Of a stretch of DNA of 64,000 nucleotides, positions 1 through 12,000 are shown one piece after another. A program made the translations under genes and the position numbers. Each line of letters begins with the position of its first letter. Within the stretch, counting starts at the first letter, position 1. The DNA comes from Polydactylus sextarius (taxonomy: Eukaryota; Chordata; Actinopteri; Polynemidae): assembly GCA_016801845.1 (NCBI GenBank), contig CM028927.1, forward strand, positions 248,001-312,000, written 5' to 3'. The notes under the pieces were generated by a model, which did no database searches, was not told the origin of the DNA, and was given only the letters and a program-made list of their open reading frames with translations.

Positions 1-496
1 ACAGGCTAAACCCTCTGTGGCCTGAAGATAACATTTCATATTCATGTGTTTGGGGGAATTTGTCTTTGGGGGAATTTGCCTTATGTTGTGATGGTAAATG
101 ATAAAGTGCATTTATATACAGTGCTTTTCCAAATGTTCTTGTGACCACTCGATGCATTTACACTTGATACACACATCACTGATTCACACAATTACTGGCA
201 ATTCAATCATTTGCACAGCGCAGGGGTTAGCTATACATCCCATAATGTCTACGTAAAAAAACAGCCTGTTGTTCAGGAAAATTTGCACATTTGGATTAAC
301 CTTCATCAACGACATAAACACCACTAACCTGGGACATTAGCATTAGCCTCTCTATGGTCAAATATGCCAAAAGTAAATTTTGAGTGTCTTCCTGTACTAG
401 TCAAACAGTTTAAAGCGAGCAGACATGTAGGGTTAGCGAAATATATGTCTATTATTTGGTTCTACTGAAGTTTTGTTTTTTGTTCTTATTTTACAG
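1..496 (+). other. ntaq1 intron (left edge of window)
   Basis: This stretch lies before the first visible ntaq1 exon. The next exon begins with the third base of a split codon, so at least one coding exon must lie upstream. I see a good polypyrimidine tract and TTACAG acceptor at 483-496. I see no coding segment, repeat or RNA gene in the rest. Confidence 0.6.
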
Positions 497-1672
497 TGAA
501 GAAAATGTTTGGAAACTCTGCGAGTTTGTCAGAAATGAGAACACGGCACCACTGGAACAAATGTTTGTGGTTTTCATCTCGAACGAAAAGAGAATGGTGA
601 GAACAGATCTGTTCTGGGGCACCTGGATAGCTGAATGGTCATGGCATAACACTTTGCCAGTTCGAATCCTGACCCGAATCGAGCCTTCCTGCGTGTCTTT
701 ACCCCAGTCTCCTCCCCATTTCCTGTCTCTCTACACTGTCTCTGTCAAAAGGCAATAATGCCCCAAAAAACAATATTTAAAGAAAAAAATGCACATCTGT
801 TTCTCAAGGTCCCCTAATATACTGTAAAACATGAGTCAGGTTCTGAAGCTGCTGTTCAGAAATGTTATCTGTTCTCCACCAGGTGCCTCTTTGGAAACAG
901 AAATCTGGACATGGAGACCAGCCAGTGATCTGGGTCAGTGAAGTTACTGTTCAGGGAGTAATATCTATTGAGATTATTGTGACCTCACTCACTGATGACA
1001 TCATAGTGTGTTTCAGGACTACCATGTGATTCTGCTGCAGACCAGACCTCATGACCCACTGGTTTATGATCTGGACTCTGAACTGTCGTTCCCTTGCAGT
1101 CTGAAACTGTACGCAGCCCAGGCTCTCCGCTCAGACCGCAATATACGGCCTGAGTACCACAGGTAATCCATCTGACCACAGGTAGCACACCGGACTACAG
1201 GTAGCATACCTGACCACGAGTAACACAGCCTCTCTGTGTGACAGGAAATTGCGCGTTGTACCTGCAGACAGCTTCTTGTTGAACTTCGCGTCTGATCGAT
1301 CTCACATGAAGACACTGGATGGATCATGGCGGATGCCCCCCCCACCTTACCCCCCAATACAAACTGCAGGTCAAGACACTTCCTGTTACCTTAGCATGTC
1401 TGATGTTAGTGGCTGTGCATAAAGATTGAGGCAGCCATCAGGAGCCACTCCAGTTGTGTTAGTATTTTGACATGCGGTCTGTGACATGACCTTGTGATGA
1501 CATCATGCTGTGATGCATTTCCTCCTCAGAGAGTCACATGAACCTTGATGACTTCATCAGCATGGATGCAGCAGTGGGCTGGGGGACAGTATTCAGCCTG
1601 AGCCACTTCCTGCAGACCTACACTGGGAAATCAGTTTTGTCATCATCGGCCTCGTCAACATCAGCTTCGTAG
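497..1672 (+). CDS. ntaq1: protein N-terminal glutamine amidohydrolase (WDYHV family), last five exons
   Basis: The family deamidates N-terminal Gln to Glu in the Arg/N-degron pathway, acting as a cytosolic/nuclear monomer. Exons: 497-596, 883-933, 1017-1162, 1245-1369 and 1530-1672 (TAG stop). All have GT-AG borders and compatible phases. Visible landmarks are EENVWKLCEF at the start, VFISNEKRM, the family-defining W|DYHV split across the 933/1017 junction, YDLD, NFASDRSHMK, PPPPYPP, and MNLDDFISMD followed by GWGTVFSLSHF. The catalytic triad of the human enzyme is Cys-His-Asp: the His is in WDYHV and the Asp in YDLD. The Cys codon would be split by the intron, with only its last T at 497; the rest lies outside the window. 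The C-terminus is longer and Ser-rich compared with human. The gene points toward lrp12 and ends about 160 bp before a Tc1 relic. Confidence 0.93.
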
Positions 1673-1830
1673 GTGCAGACAGGAAGAGCGCAGCGGACTC
1701 ATGGGTTTTCACAGGTTGTCATAGCTGCAGCCATAAAAACTTTATGAACTTCACCTCCTCCTATGGTGCATTTCTGCAACATGTCACAATGATGGAACAT
1801 AGAGCAGTTGGATTCCCCCACAGTAATGCT

Positions 1831-2834
1831 TATAAATATTGTGGAAAAGTTAATTTATTTCAGTATTTCAATTTAAAAAGTGAAATTCATATGTTATATA
1901 GATTTATTAGAGGTCTTTATTTTTTTTATTTTGATGATAATGGCTCAGAGCTAATGAAAACCTGAAATTCAGTATGTCAGAAAAGTATACTATTATGATA
2001 TTGTAGGATCACAGTGTTATACTCTAATCATCTAATTAACTGAAAACACCTGCAAAGGTTTCCTGAGCATTTAAATGGTTTCTCTCATTTTGTTTGGTAG
2101 ACTTTATAATAATGCTGCTGGTCTACTGTGTGTTATCAAGACCAAAGTCAATGCAGCTATCTACCAGGAAATTTTGATGATGACAAGCTATGTGGAGATA
2201 CTGGTTTATTTTCCAGCAGGACTTGGCACCTTCCCACACTGACAAAAGTACCAATATTTGGTTTAACCTTGATGACTTTATCAGCATGGAAGCAGTGGGG
2301 GCCTGGGGGACAGTCTTTAGCCTGAGCCACTTCCTGCAGACCTGCACTGGCAAATCAATCTTGTCATCATCGGCCTCGTGATCGTCATCATTTCCTGTCC
2401 AATCACTGACCATTGATTGGCCAGCAAACTTGCCTAACCTGAACCCCATAGTCTATGGGGTATTGTCAAGAAAGATGAGACACACAACCCAACAATGCAG
2501 TTGAGCTGAAGGCCACTATTGAAGCATCATTGGCTTCCATAACACCTTAGCGGTGCCACAGGCTGATCACCTCCATGCCACACTACATTGATGCAGTAAT
2601 TCATGCAAAAGGAGGCCCAACCAAGTACTGAGTGCATATACTGTACATGAACATACCTTTCAGAAGGCTGACATTTCTGAATTAAAAATCTTTTTTCTAT
2701 TGGTCTCATTTGATATTCTAATTTTTAAGATACTGAATTTGGGGTTTTCATTAGCTGTAAGCCATAATCATCAAAATTAAAACAAATTAACTTTTCCACA
2801 ATACTTTTTTTTTTTTTTTTAGATGCACCTGTAT
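1831..2834 (+). mobile_element. Tc1/mariner-family relic with captured host exon
   Basis: The element has long terminal inverted repeats: 1837-1856 is an exact reverse complement of 2784-2803. Similarity continues inward into the AATTTTGATGAT/ATCATCAAAATT region, and the outer AGATGCACCTGTA end survives only on the right (2821-2833). The transposase gene is on the plus strand. A segment around 2140-2264 encodes the 'KVNAAIYQEIL...FQQDLAPSHT..STNIWFN' part in broken frames. From about 2405 it resumes with WPANLP.LNP and continues to AVIHAKGGPTKY and a stop near 2630. The 5' half of the transposase gene is deleted. Between the two parts sits a copy of the ntaq1 terminal exon, described separately. 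Frameshifts and stops make it inactive. Confidence 0.85.
2265..2379 (+). pseudogene. Duplicate of ntaq1 terminal exon inside Tc1 transposase sequence
   Basis: These 115 bases align without gaps to 1541-1655 of the real last exon (constant offset 724), with about a dozen mismatches by eye. The encoded string starts NLDDFISME and ends LSSSAS before a TGA. It lacks the exon's own splice acceptor. The left flank is Tc1 transposase (TGGTTTAA) and the right flank returns to Tc1 near 2400 (CTGACCAT, then GATTGGCCAGC). The host fragment therefore interrupts the transposase between its WFN and DWPAN motifs. Confidence 0.85.
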
Positions 2835-3449
2835 ACCAGTGTGATGGTTCCAGCATCAAAGGTTTCAGTGTCTCCAAACAGATTGAGAACAGCATGTCTC
2901 AGTGCAACAGGTTTTTAAAGGTTCTCAAGTTGATGTTCTTGTTACTGTGTGTGATGAGTGCAGAGGGGTTAGAGAGTACACATTGCTCCGGTACAAGGTA
3001 AGTGAAAAATCCCAAAGAAATTAGCTTCTAGCACAATCTTATATGCCTGAACTATGCTTCAGAGTAAGAGGAAACAGTTTGATCTTTTCCAAAGGCAGTT
3101 GCTGGTTGGTTGTTTCGGCCCATGATGTCTGCATGCTCACAGCTTTTTTCCTTCTATGATCAAGCAATGCATAGTAGGAAAAGATTATGCATTTAAACAA
3201 TGCATAATATAAAATAAAATACAGTTAGATTTTCCACACAATCATGATCATTGCGGTCAATAATTTATTTTAACAATATTTTCAGCTCTCATTTTGCTCA
3301 GACACGTCATGGGTGTCCCCTCTAAATCTTTTTTGTTAAATATTAATTATTTGTTTATTTTTCCCCAGTGCCAGTTTTCTGTACATTATTAGTGACGCTC
3401 AACTCATTTCCAAGGCAACCATCTGTTAGAAAAGTATCTCTTAGACTCA
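2835..3449. other. Intergenic stretch, no gene recognised
   Basis: AT-rich sequence between the Tc1 relic and a Harbinger-like remnant. I see no conserved protein, RNA or terminal-repeat signature. A GTAAGTG string follows a short open stretch at about 2840-2998, but nothing identifies it as an exon. Confidence 0.4.
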
Positions 3450-4705
3450 AACTCTTTCTCCACATGTTTGTAGTGTTTCCTGGTTATAGATGTAGTAAAA
3501 TATTGCAATAATGAAAAGAGAAAACTGTTGCTGCACCAGAGGTTAACCCTAATAACAACCCTGACTGACAAATAAAGACAAATTACAATCATTTCTTCAA
3601 GTCTTCTTTATTTCTTGTAAGTAAATGTGCAATACAGGGTTTTGATATTTTGTGTTGAAAGAAGTTTAACAATCAGTCAACTTGTGCCACTACCCCATTT
3701 AACTGATGTTGTAGTATTTCTATTTTTATTTACGTTTTTCTGCATTTTCTGTCTAATTCAACTCAGAATAGCCATCAGACAACAAACTACAAAACCACTA
3801 TAGACACCTTTTTCTAATCCTTCAATGCAGTTGACTCATCTTGGCAATTTTCTGCATTGCTCTGTTAAAAAAAGGAAAGTTACTGTGGTGCATCACTACT
3901 GCATCACTTCCATGCCTTCTATTTGTTCTAAATCGCAAACCTCAATAGACTGCTCTACATATGCCCTTCCTGTGGCAGCTGACAATGTGTTGTGAATCCT
4001 GTTGTGAAATCTTACATTTCTACAACCAAAATGGAATAAAGAAAAGAAAAAAAAAGGGGGTGGGGGTAATCTGGAGTTGGGTACCTATATGGATGTTTGT
4101 TATGAGAGGCTCCATAGGACAGATGACACCATCACCAACTGTAAGACCATGAAAATAACAGTCAGTTTCTTTAGAGAAAAGTGCACATTTTGAATGGTTT
4201 TATATACTGTAGATACATTTTATATAGGTATATTTAAAAATGTGCAACATCAGTATTATTTCTTAAATAGACAATAATCAACATCTTTCTCATCAATACT
4301 TACACTTTCATTTGGTCAGCAATTTTCTGCCGCGGCTGCTCCTGTTCCTTTGTAGCCTTTTGCCTTTTTTAGTTAAAAAAAGAAAAAGGCTCATGCACCG
4401 TATATGCTGTCATTAGTAGTTCCAGTTACTCTCATGTCAAACTGGAGGTGCAAATCTTTTTATTAGTAGCCATTTAGCCACAAATGTTCTCTACTGATCC
4501 TGATATCTGTGTTCCATTGATATGGTCTTTTTGTCTTCTCATGAGCGCACTCTACTCAGGGTTAACTGAACTCTGAGTTGAGTAAACTTATTGTTATCAC
4601 CTGTTCTGAAACCGAAAACTCAGAGTTTGACAGCTCCGAGTTAATCAACTCAGAGGTTTAAACCCAGAGTTATTTAAACCTGCTTTGTGAAACGGGCTCC
4701 AGGTC
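3450..4705 (+). mobile_element. PIF-Harbinger-like remnant, 3' half with terminal repeat
   Basis: Positions 3480-3720 match 24530-24790 in this window closely: both carry AATAATGAAAA.AGAAAACTG, TTGCTGCACCAGAGGT and ACAAATCACAATCATTTC-type blocks. The right part, about 4520-4705, is the same family as 15340-15510. It ends in the inverted AAACGGGCTCC-type terminus seen as GGGCCCGTTTC in the copy at 15512. Low-complexity A/G tracts occur around 4040-4065. No intact reading frame survives. Confidence 0.5.
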
Positions 4706-6078
4706 TACCAGGGCACAGATCCTGAAGATCTGATCTGCCTATTAAGCAATTAATCTAGAGTGAATTCAGCTGTGACAACACAAAAAAAATAAGCATATTT
4801 AAATCCTCTGGTCCAAAATTTATGTCAGAAAATACTCATTCAGTTGTTTTTTGTTTGTTTGTTTTTGTGGTATTTACAGTGTCGCAGAGTGTTACAGTAG
4901 TACAGCATTTAGTGTAAACTCAGCTATCCAGGTTACTGTAAGTTAGCCAATCAGAGCTGACATTTCCCCAAGGCTCAGATCTCGATCTTAAAAACTTTAT
5001 GAACTTACATATGCATATATCCACCAGAGCCGTTTAAACGCCCCTGTCCCCTATCCTCTGCCCCGCCCACACAATCTAACACATAGCTGCATGTACACCT
5101 CTCGAGCCAACGCTAATGAACCTGACGACACCAAATACTCTGTTAATTGTTGATTAAAAAAATTGTCTGTTAGTATTGTTAATAAACTGATCGATCCGTT
5201 AAATGTTTATCGAAACAGAACAAAGAAACCAGATTTTTTTTTTACAAACCAAATTTAATCTGTCACTGTAGCCTAAGCGCTCATGACCTCATGACGTTCC
5301 TCTTTGTTTCACTCTCTCTGTCCGTGAACGGTTTTCAGTCCGGCAAGGAGCTAGCGGCTAACGGCTAACACAGATTGAAGATGTCGGACCCAGGCACAGA
5401 GCTCCGCTCGCATTGCTAACCTCCCCTGGTGTGTTTCTTGGGTTAACTCTGTTAACCAGGATCGGCCGTCCCGCTTTTCTTCCTCGTTGTTGTGGAGGAG
5501 GACAAGCAGGATTCATTAGCATGTTCCAGTTACTGTTAAAGGTCAATGTTATTAACGTTAGCTGGGCCCTAGCTGTTAGCTTCTGATTACTTTATGTCCA
5601 TTGAAGTTGCGGTTGGCCTGGGAGCTAGCTGCTGTTTATATTACCCACTTGGTCCTGCAGTGGTTCGCAAACTGTGTACCACTTAACACACATGACGAGT
5701 CGTTTTTGTCATGTGTCGCCGTGTTCGCAGCTGAAATTAGGTTATAGTAGAGAAATGTTGCTTAAACGATTCAGTGTGCGAAGCTAACATAGCTAACAGC
5801 GGCTATTAGCTAGCGGCATTTGAGTGTCTTTGTCTCCAGGAGCAGATGCTATGTGATGTGAGAGCAGATTAGCCGAGTTAGCAGTGAGTAGCGGGATACA
5901 GCAGTTTGTTAAACGGTAGTGTTTGCAAGTGTTTCGCTAGATACTAGGCTAACAGATACGTTAGTAACACAGGTCTCAGATAAGTTGTTTTATTGTGTTT
6001 TATTCAATCCGTAGCTGACATGTCAGCTCATTGACCATCCGATCATCAGAGGCAGCAGAAGGAAACATCAGGGTTATT
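4706..6078 (+). promoter_or_regulatory. lrp12 upstream region and probable 5' UTR
   Basis: This interval lies between the Harbinger remnant and the lrp12 start codon. A relatively CpG-richer block at about 5270-5560 contains TGACGT (5292) and GC-rich motifs and is the most promoter-like part. The 60-80 bases before 6079 read as 5' UTR. No TATA box is obvious, and I cannot place the transcription start or any noncoding first exon. Several GCTAGC/GCTAAC-rich strings at 5340-5960 look like simple-sequence drift. Confidence 0.35.
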
Positions 6079-9000
6079 ATGGCCCTCATGTCAAACAACA
6101 GACAGTGCCTCTCAGTTTGGGTGGTCAACCTGCTCCTACTCTCAGGTGAGTCCTGGATCATCTGGTACTGATAATTCATTTAAACGTGACGTTCTCATTC
6201 ACTGTCTCTTGCGTTTCCTAGGATGCATTGCTGCCTCTCAGAGGAATGACAATGTCTATGTGTCAGGGATTTCAAATGGTGAGGACATGCTAAAGACATG
6301 TCAAAAACTCATTCAACACACTTAACTGTGTCTTTCTATCACTCACTCAATCTGTCTGTCTCCCTTTGTCAATCTGCCCCCATCTGTCCCTTTGCAGCCT
6401 GCGGGGACACGTCAGAGCTTCTGCATTCGGCTAGTGGTATCATTACAAGTCCTGGTTGGCCATTCCAGTATCCATCCAGACTGAACTGCAGCTGGAACAT
6501 CAGAGCCCGACCTGGAGACACCATCACCATCAGGTGGGACACAGCACATCTCCATGGTTACAGTACCACAAATAACAGCTGTGTCCTCACAGCACATACC
6601 ACTGGACCACTGTGTCTGGCAAAAGGATTATAAAGAACCTAGTCTCCATTCAGTCCAGAATCAGTGTGATCAGACCCAAGAATGGGAAGCGGGTTCCAGT
6701 TTTAGCAGACTTTGACTCAGTGGTCCCTCTGTGTCCCTGCAGCTTCCAGGACTTTGACCTGCAGGGTTCCCACCGCTGCTCGTCAGACTGGATGTCCATC
6801 AGCAGCTACCGCAGCCTGGATGGGCTGAGGGTCTGTGGTTCCTCCCTGCCACCACCCTACATCTCATCTCAGGACCACGTCTGGATCCACTTTCACTCTG
6901 ATGACAGTTTGACGGGAAAAGGCTTCCGACTGTCCTACATTACAGGTGAGAATGCAGGACCTCCACCTGATCTCCTGCTGCCATTTCTTAGGTTCTCAGT
7001 ACATACTGTATTTGATCCTTGGACAACTGGTGAAAGGCAACAGGACAATCAGACTGTCTTCATGTGACCACTTGTCTGTTAGTAACTAGTCAGTAAACTG
7101 TGTATCCTTGTGCTCCAGGGAAGCCAGAGGCATCCAGCTGCGATGTAGACCAGTTCCACTGCTCCAACGGAAAGTGCATCCCAGACTGGTGGCGCTGTAA
7201 CTCCATGGATGAGTGCGGAGACAACTCGGATGAGGAGCTGTGTGTGGACTCACCCTTTTCATTCCAGCCCTGTAGCCTGAACCAGTTTCCCTGCCTGTCC
7301 CGCTACACCCGAATCTACACCTGCCTACCACACAGCCTGCGCTGCGACGGCAGCATCGACTGTCAGGTAAGATCTGGACTTGGACAAGCATCTGGCCCAA
7401 CACCCAGCGATATTAAATAACTGTATTTTATTATTGACACATTGTACAAACGCAGCCTGTTTGGAGCTGCTAGGGTCTGACGACACACCCCCTTCCACCC
7501 CTTCATTAACTGTGCTTGTCATCCTATATCAGAGACTGATTGACGCACTGAAACTGTACTTGGACTTACAATATATGAAAGTACGCCTACTTAGCACTTT
7601 GAATTATATTCTTATATTTATTTTTTATTTGCTCCCAAGTCCATTTTGTGCTGCTAGGGTTGCAGCTGAAAATGAAGGTTAAAATTGTATCAGCCTATAC
7701 ACCATAAGAACAGCCTAGATTTCAGCAGTGCATTGATTTGATTTTAATTTAATTACAGTCACATCTACTCGTGCTTTGTGGGGCTATGAACTTACACGTT
7801 TACACAATCAGAGATCTTCTGCCAGTTGTCTTTTCAGTTTTTAGCAGCTGCCACCATGTTGCTTTTTGCATGAATTATTGGCCAGCATTCCTCATATTGT
7901 TGTAAAATCATCGTCTGCTCTTCAGCTGTGAAGTCTGCTGCTCTGCTACTGGTTCTCTTTCCATGTTTGTGATTGGCCATCTGCTGCACACACCACCTCT
8001 TTTATGTGAATGCACATACATCTAGATGGAAAAACCTGTGTTGACTAATTGAGTTGATAACCACCTTCGCAGGACCGCTTAGCCAGACTGCAATTGTTAG
8101 GGTTAGTGAAGCCAGATAACTGAAAGAGATCCTGAGTTTGTTGAACTCGCTTTGTAGTACTTTGTAAAACCTTTAGGATTGTCTTAAAGACATAAAGGCC
8201 TGGATGACTCAGAATTTCTTATTTCTCAACTCAAAATCTGAAGTTATCCTCCTCAGCCCTAAACATCTCAGAGCATCGTTTTCAGATCATATAACTACTT
8301 TGGATTGCATTACTTTGGCCTCCAGTTCTACTGTGAGGAACCTTGGATTAACCTTTGATCAGGACATGTCCTTTGTATCTCATATTAGACAAGTTTCTGG
8401 GACTGTTTTTTTCACCTACATAATATTGCAAAAATCAGAAACATCCCATCTCAAAAGGATGCTGAAAACGATCAAACTCCATCACATCTCAAGAAGCTCA
8501 TGGTTCCTTATTATCCTAATGGCTCACCTAGATCACAAACCGCTGGTTTACTTGTGGTTCCTAGAGTCTCCAGACCAGAATGGGAGGTAGAGCCTTCAGG
8601 TATCAGGCTCCTCTCTTATAGAAGCAGCGCCCAGTTTTGGTCCAGGAAGCAGACACCCTTTCTACATTTAAGGTTAGACGGAAAACTTTCCTTTATGATA
8701 AAGCCTGTAGTTGAGGATGGTTCAGGTGGGACATGGACCCGCCTGAACCATCCTTTAGTTAAGCTGCTATAGATTTAGACTGCTGAGGAACTCTGACAAT
8801 ACTCTGCACCTCTTCTCTCTATCTTCGTCTTCTCCATGTCTTTATATCAATATATCATGTATTACCAACAGGGTGCTTTAATTTTAGAGCTGTTGGATCC
8901 AGATCCTATGCTGGATCCTATACTACTACTACTGCTAGGTGGCGGTTTAATACGCCAAAACACATTTTAGCTCATATCTTGAGAACCGTGTGCCCTAGAA

Positions 9001-12000
9001 AAAAAAATTCATCTGATCCAAGGAATCAGAGGATCTTTGGTCCTCTGATTCCTTGGAGAGCCCCAGTTGAGATGCACATTTCTGTGACATTTTTTCCCGC
9101 CATTTTGAAAAAACTGAAAGTCAAAGTAAAAGCTGCCCAGCCTAGCCCGTTCATCCAATTCCCACCAAAGTGGGCATGTATCATCTATGGACAAAAAGAA
9201 TAAAAATATATCAAGTGGATTTTTGATTTTCTTTTTGTTTACAAAGTTAATGGCCAGGGATGTTTAAGGGTGTGGCCATATATGACACAAATGGCTATAG
9301 GTTGTGATGTATTACTGTTCTAGTATGCAAATGACCCAGCTTCACAGAGTAGTGTCAGGTTTCACAACAGGCATAGAGCGGTAAGACTTTGAAGAAGCAG
9401 CAGCAAAGCACAAACAGTGGGTAACCACATCCTTTGCATGTGACAAACTGGAGACAAATGACCTGTGTCTAACAGACCCATACGTAAAGCATAAGACTTA
9501 AAACATAAAACAAACATAAAACAACCTTTAGTTTTGTAAATATTGACTATAGTGTGTGAAGTCCTACTTTAGGTTAAAATTTGATTAGAGGATGAGGCTG
9601 TCCAGTTAAGCTACATGTTATCCAGCTACATGTTTATATGTCTGTTTATACGCCTATAACTCTTGACGTATTCACCCAATCCTTGTGAAACTTATTAAAT
9701 GTCATCATAATATCTATGTAAAGTGCCTTGAAATAAATGTTTTTATGATCTGGTGCTGTATGAATAAAACTGAATTGAATTGAATATCCTTGCAGCCACA
9801 TGGGGTACAGTAGTACTAGATGATCACAAGTGATCACAAAGGGGTCCATACCCTGGCCAGTTCGGGGATGAATTGGACCCCTTTGTGATCATCTAGTTAT
9901 TATTATTGTAATGGTAATGATAATTTTACAATAACAACTACTTGCAAATAGTACATATTGGCCCTCATTTATCAAACAAGCGTACGACAGAAAACTGGCA
10001 TAAATTGAGTGTGTGTTAATTTCTGTGTGTTGCATTTACCAATTTGATCTTGAGTGTGGGCTATGAATGTCAGGTCTGAATTTGTGTACACAGTTTTCAA
10101 TTTTGACTTGAGGTGACTTACGGTACATAAACAGTACTCAGTCGTGTCACTGATGGAGAAGTGTGTCTCACAAGTCATGACAAATCCTTATAACAAAAAT
10201 ATTTTTATTATACATAATATATATTTGTTCAGTGTCGGCATCAGCAACTCTTCCATCTGGAATGCCTGAAATAGAAGGTGACCCAGTAAGTGAGGCCACT
10301 CTCTCCTCCACTGCGGTCAATGACAGACTTGTGTCCAACCTGCCTTCACCAGTCTGTTGCATGCTGCACCTTAGGGTGGCAGTGCACTTTTTGGTGGCCA
10401 ATTTAAAGTTGGAACATTTCTTCTTGACCTTATTTCAAATAAATGTTTTTATTTTTATTTTATTTTCTGTTCTGTTGTATCAAATGTTTCATTAACCATC
10501 ACAGATAGAAAGAGAAAAAAATCAAACCTCTTCAGTATTCCGATGTTGACTGCAGCTGTTATTTCTTTCCACACCGCATTTTTTTGTTTACTTTTAATTC
10601 CTGATTTCAGGCTGCCAAGCAATACTAAACGATGTGCATCCACCAGGGACATGAGAGTCTCTATTTCAGCCTTGGTGAAATTTCTCTTTTTATGCTGGTT
10701 TGCGTCTCCATGTTGTAAACTCAAGAGGTGCGGCTTCTAAACCACGGCTGATGTAAAAGGTGTGATGTGCTAATTACGATTGATTTCAGCCGCCAAATTT
10801 ATCAACAGCCGCTCATTCTTACTCTAGGATTGGTCTGATACGCATGTTTCGTGAATCTCACGTGAGCCCTGTTGTACAATGATTTCTTTGCTCATATTTG
10901 TGCTGTTTTCCACGTTCGTTTGATAAATGAGGGCCATTGTCTCTTTCTGGTCTTCCTCTTTTCTTTCTCCCCCTCTCCTGTGTCCTCGTCCGCTCCCTTT
11001 CCTCTGTTTGTTCTCTTTCCTCTGTTTTCATTTCACTCCAACCAGTCGAGGCAGATGACTGTCCACTCTGGGTCTGGTTCTGCTGGAGGTTTCTTTGTGA
11101 TAAAAGGGAGTTTTTCCTCTCCATTGTCACCAAGCGCTTTCTCACTGTGGAAATGTTGGGTTTTTCTATGTAAAGTGTCTTGAAATAAATGTTTTTATAA
11201 TTTATTGCTATATAGATAAAATTTTAATTAAATGGACATGGTCAAGACTCCACTGAGTTGGTGGTATTACCCTATGCTGGTCTGATGGTGTATCTGTTCC
11301 AGGACCTTGGTGATGAGATTGACTGTGACGTTCCCACCTGTGGAGAACAGCTGAGGAACTTCTATGGTTCCTTCAGTTCTCCAAACTACCCAGATTTCTA
11401 TCCTCCGGGAAGCAACTGCACCTGGCTGATCGACACTGGAGACCACAGGAAGGTACCTCTGGCCTTTGAATCCTGACTACACCTTGGTGCTTGGTTCCAG
11501 CATGGTAATTAAGTAACAAAACATTTGTCCCTCTCTAGGTCATTTTGAGGTTCACAGATTTCAAACTTGATGGAACCGGTTATGGCGACTACGTGAAGGT
11601 CTATGATGGTTTGGAGGAGAACCCTCGCCGTCTCCTTCGGGTGCTGACTGCCTTTGACACCAGAGCGCCAGTCACCGTTGTTTCATCCTCTGGTCAGCTC
11701 CGAGTTCACTTCTACGCTGACAAGATCAATGCCGCCAGAGGCTTCAATGTTACCTACCAGGTCTGAATCCAGAACCTGGTTCTGTCTCAGGTTCTTAAGA
11801 AGGACATGTTCTTTTTATAGTTAGTATCATGATTCCTGAGGGATTTTAAAGGGGTCTGTCTGATTCTGTGGTTCTTTCTCTCTGTTTTGAAGGTGGATGG
11901 ATTCTGCCTGCCCTGGGAGGTTCCTTGTGGGGGGAACTGGGGCTGCTACACAGAGCAGCAGCGCTGTGATGGCTTCTGGCACTGTCCCAATGGTCGGGAT

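Larger units (their letters stand above)
8175..11235 (+). mobile_element. 5'-truncated L2-type LINE, interrupted by later insertions
   Basis: The region 8175-8770 parallels the reverse-transcriptase C-terminal segment of the fuller L2 copy at 40345-41176 (same KDIK.WMTQNFL, SSSTVRNLG, FVSHIRQVS and LVVPRVS blocks), but with an internal deletion after FVSHIRQVS and frameshifts. Its 3' UTR follows at about 8770-8945, 9890-9959 and 10939-11235, ending in AATAAATGTTTTTAT.ATT tail sequence. The intervening pieces are insertions: an unassigned 0.75 kb segment with a second L2-like tail (9720-9785), a foldback at about 9810-9898, and a Harbinger element at 9960-10935. Confidence 0.8.

Noticed and set aside
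1064..1357. Open minus-strand frames opposite ntaq1 exons
   Set aside because: They are antisense shadows of the plus-strand exons, which carry the WDYHV-family motifs and correct splice sites.
8204..8772. Possible host gene in the lrp12 intron
   Set aside because: The translation matches the L2 reverse transcriptase C-terminal region found at 40345-41176 and is frame-broken.
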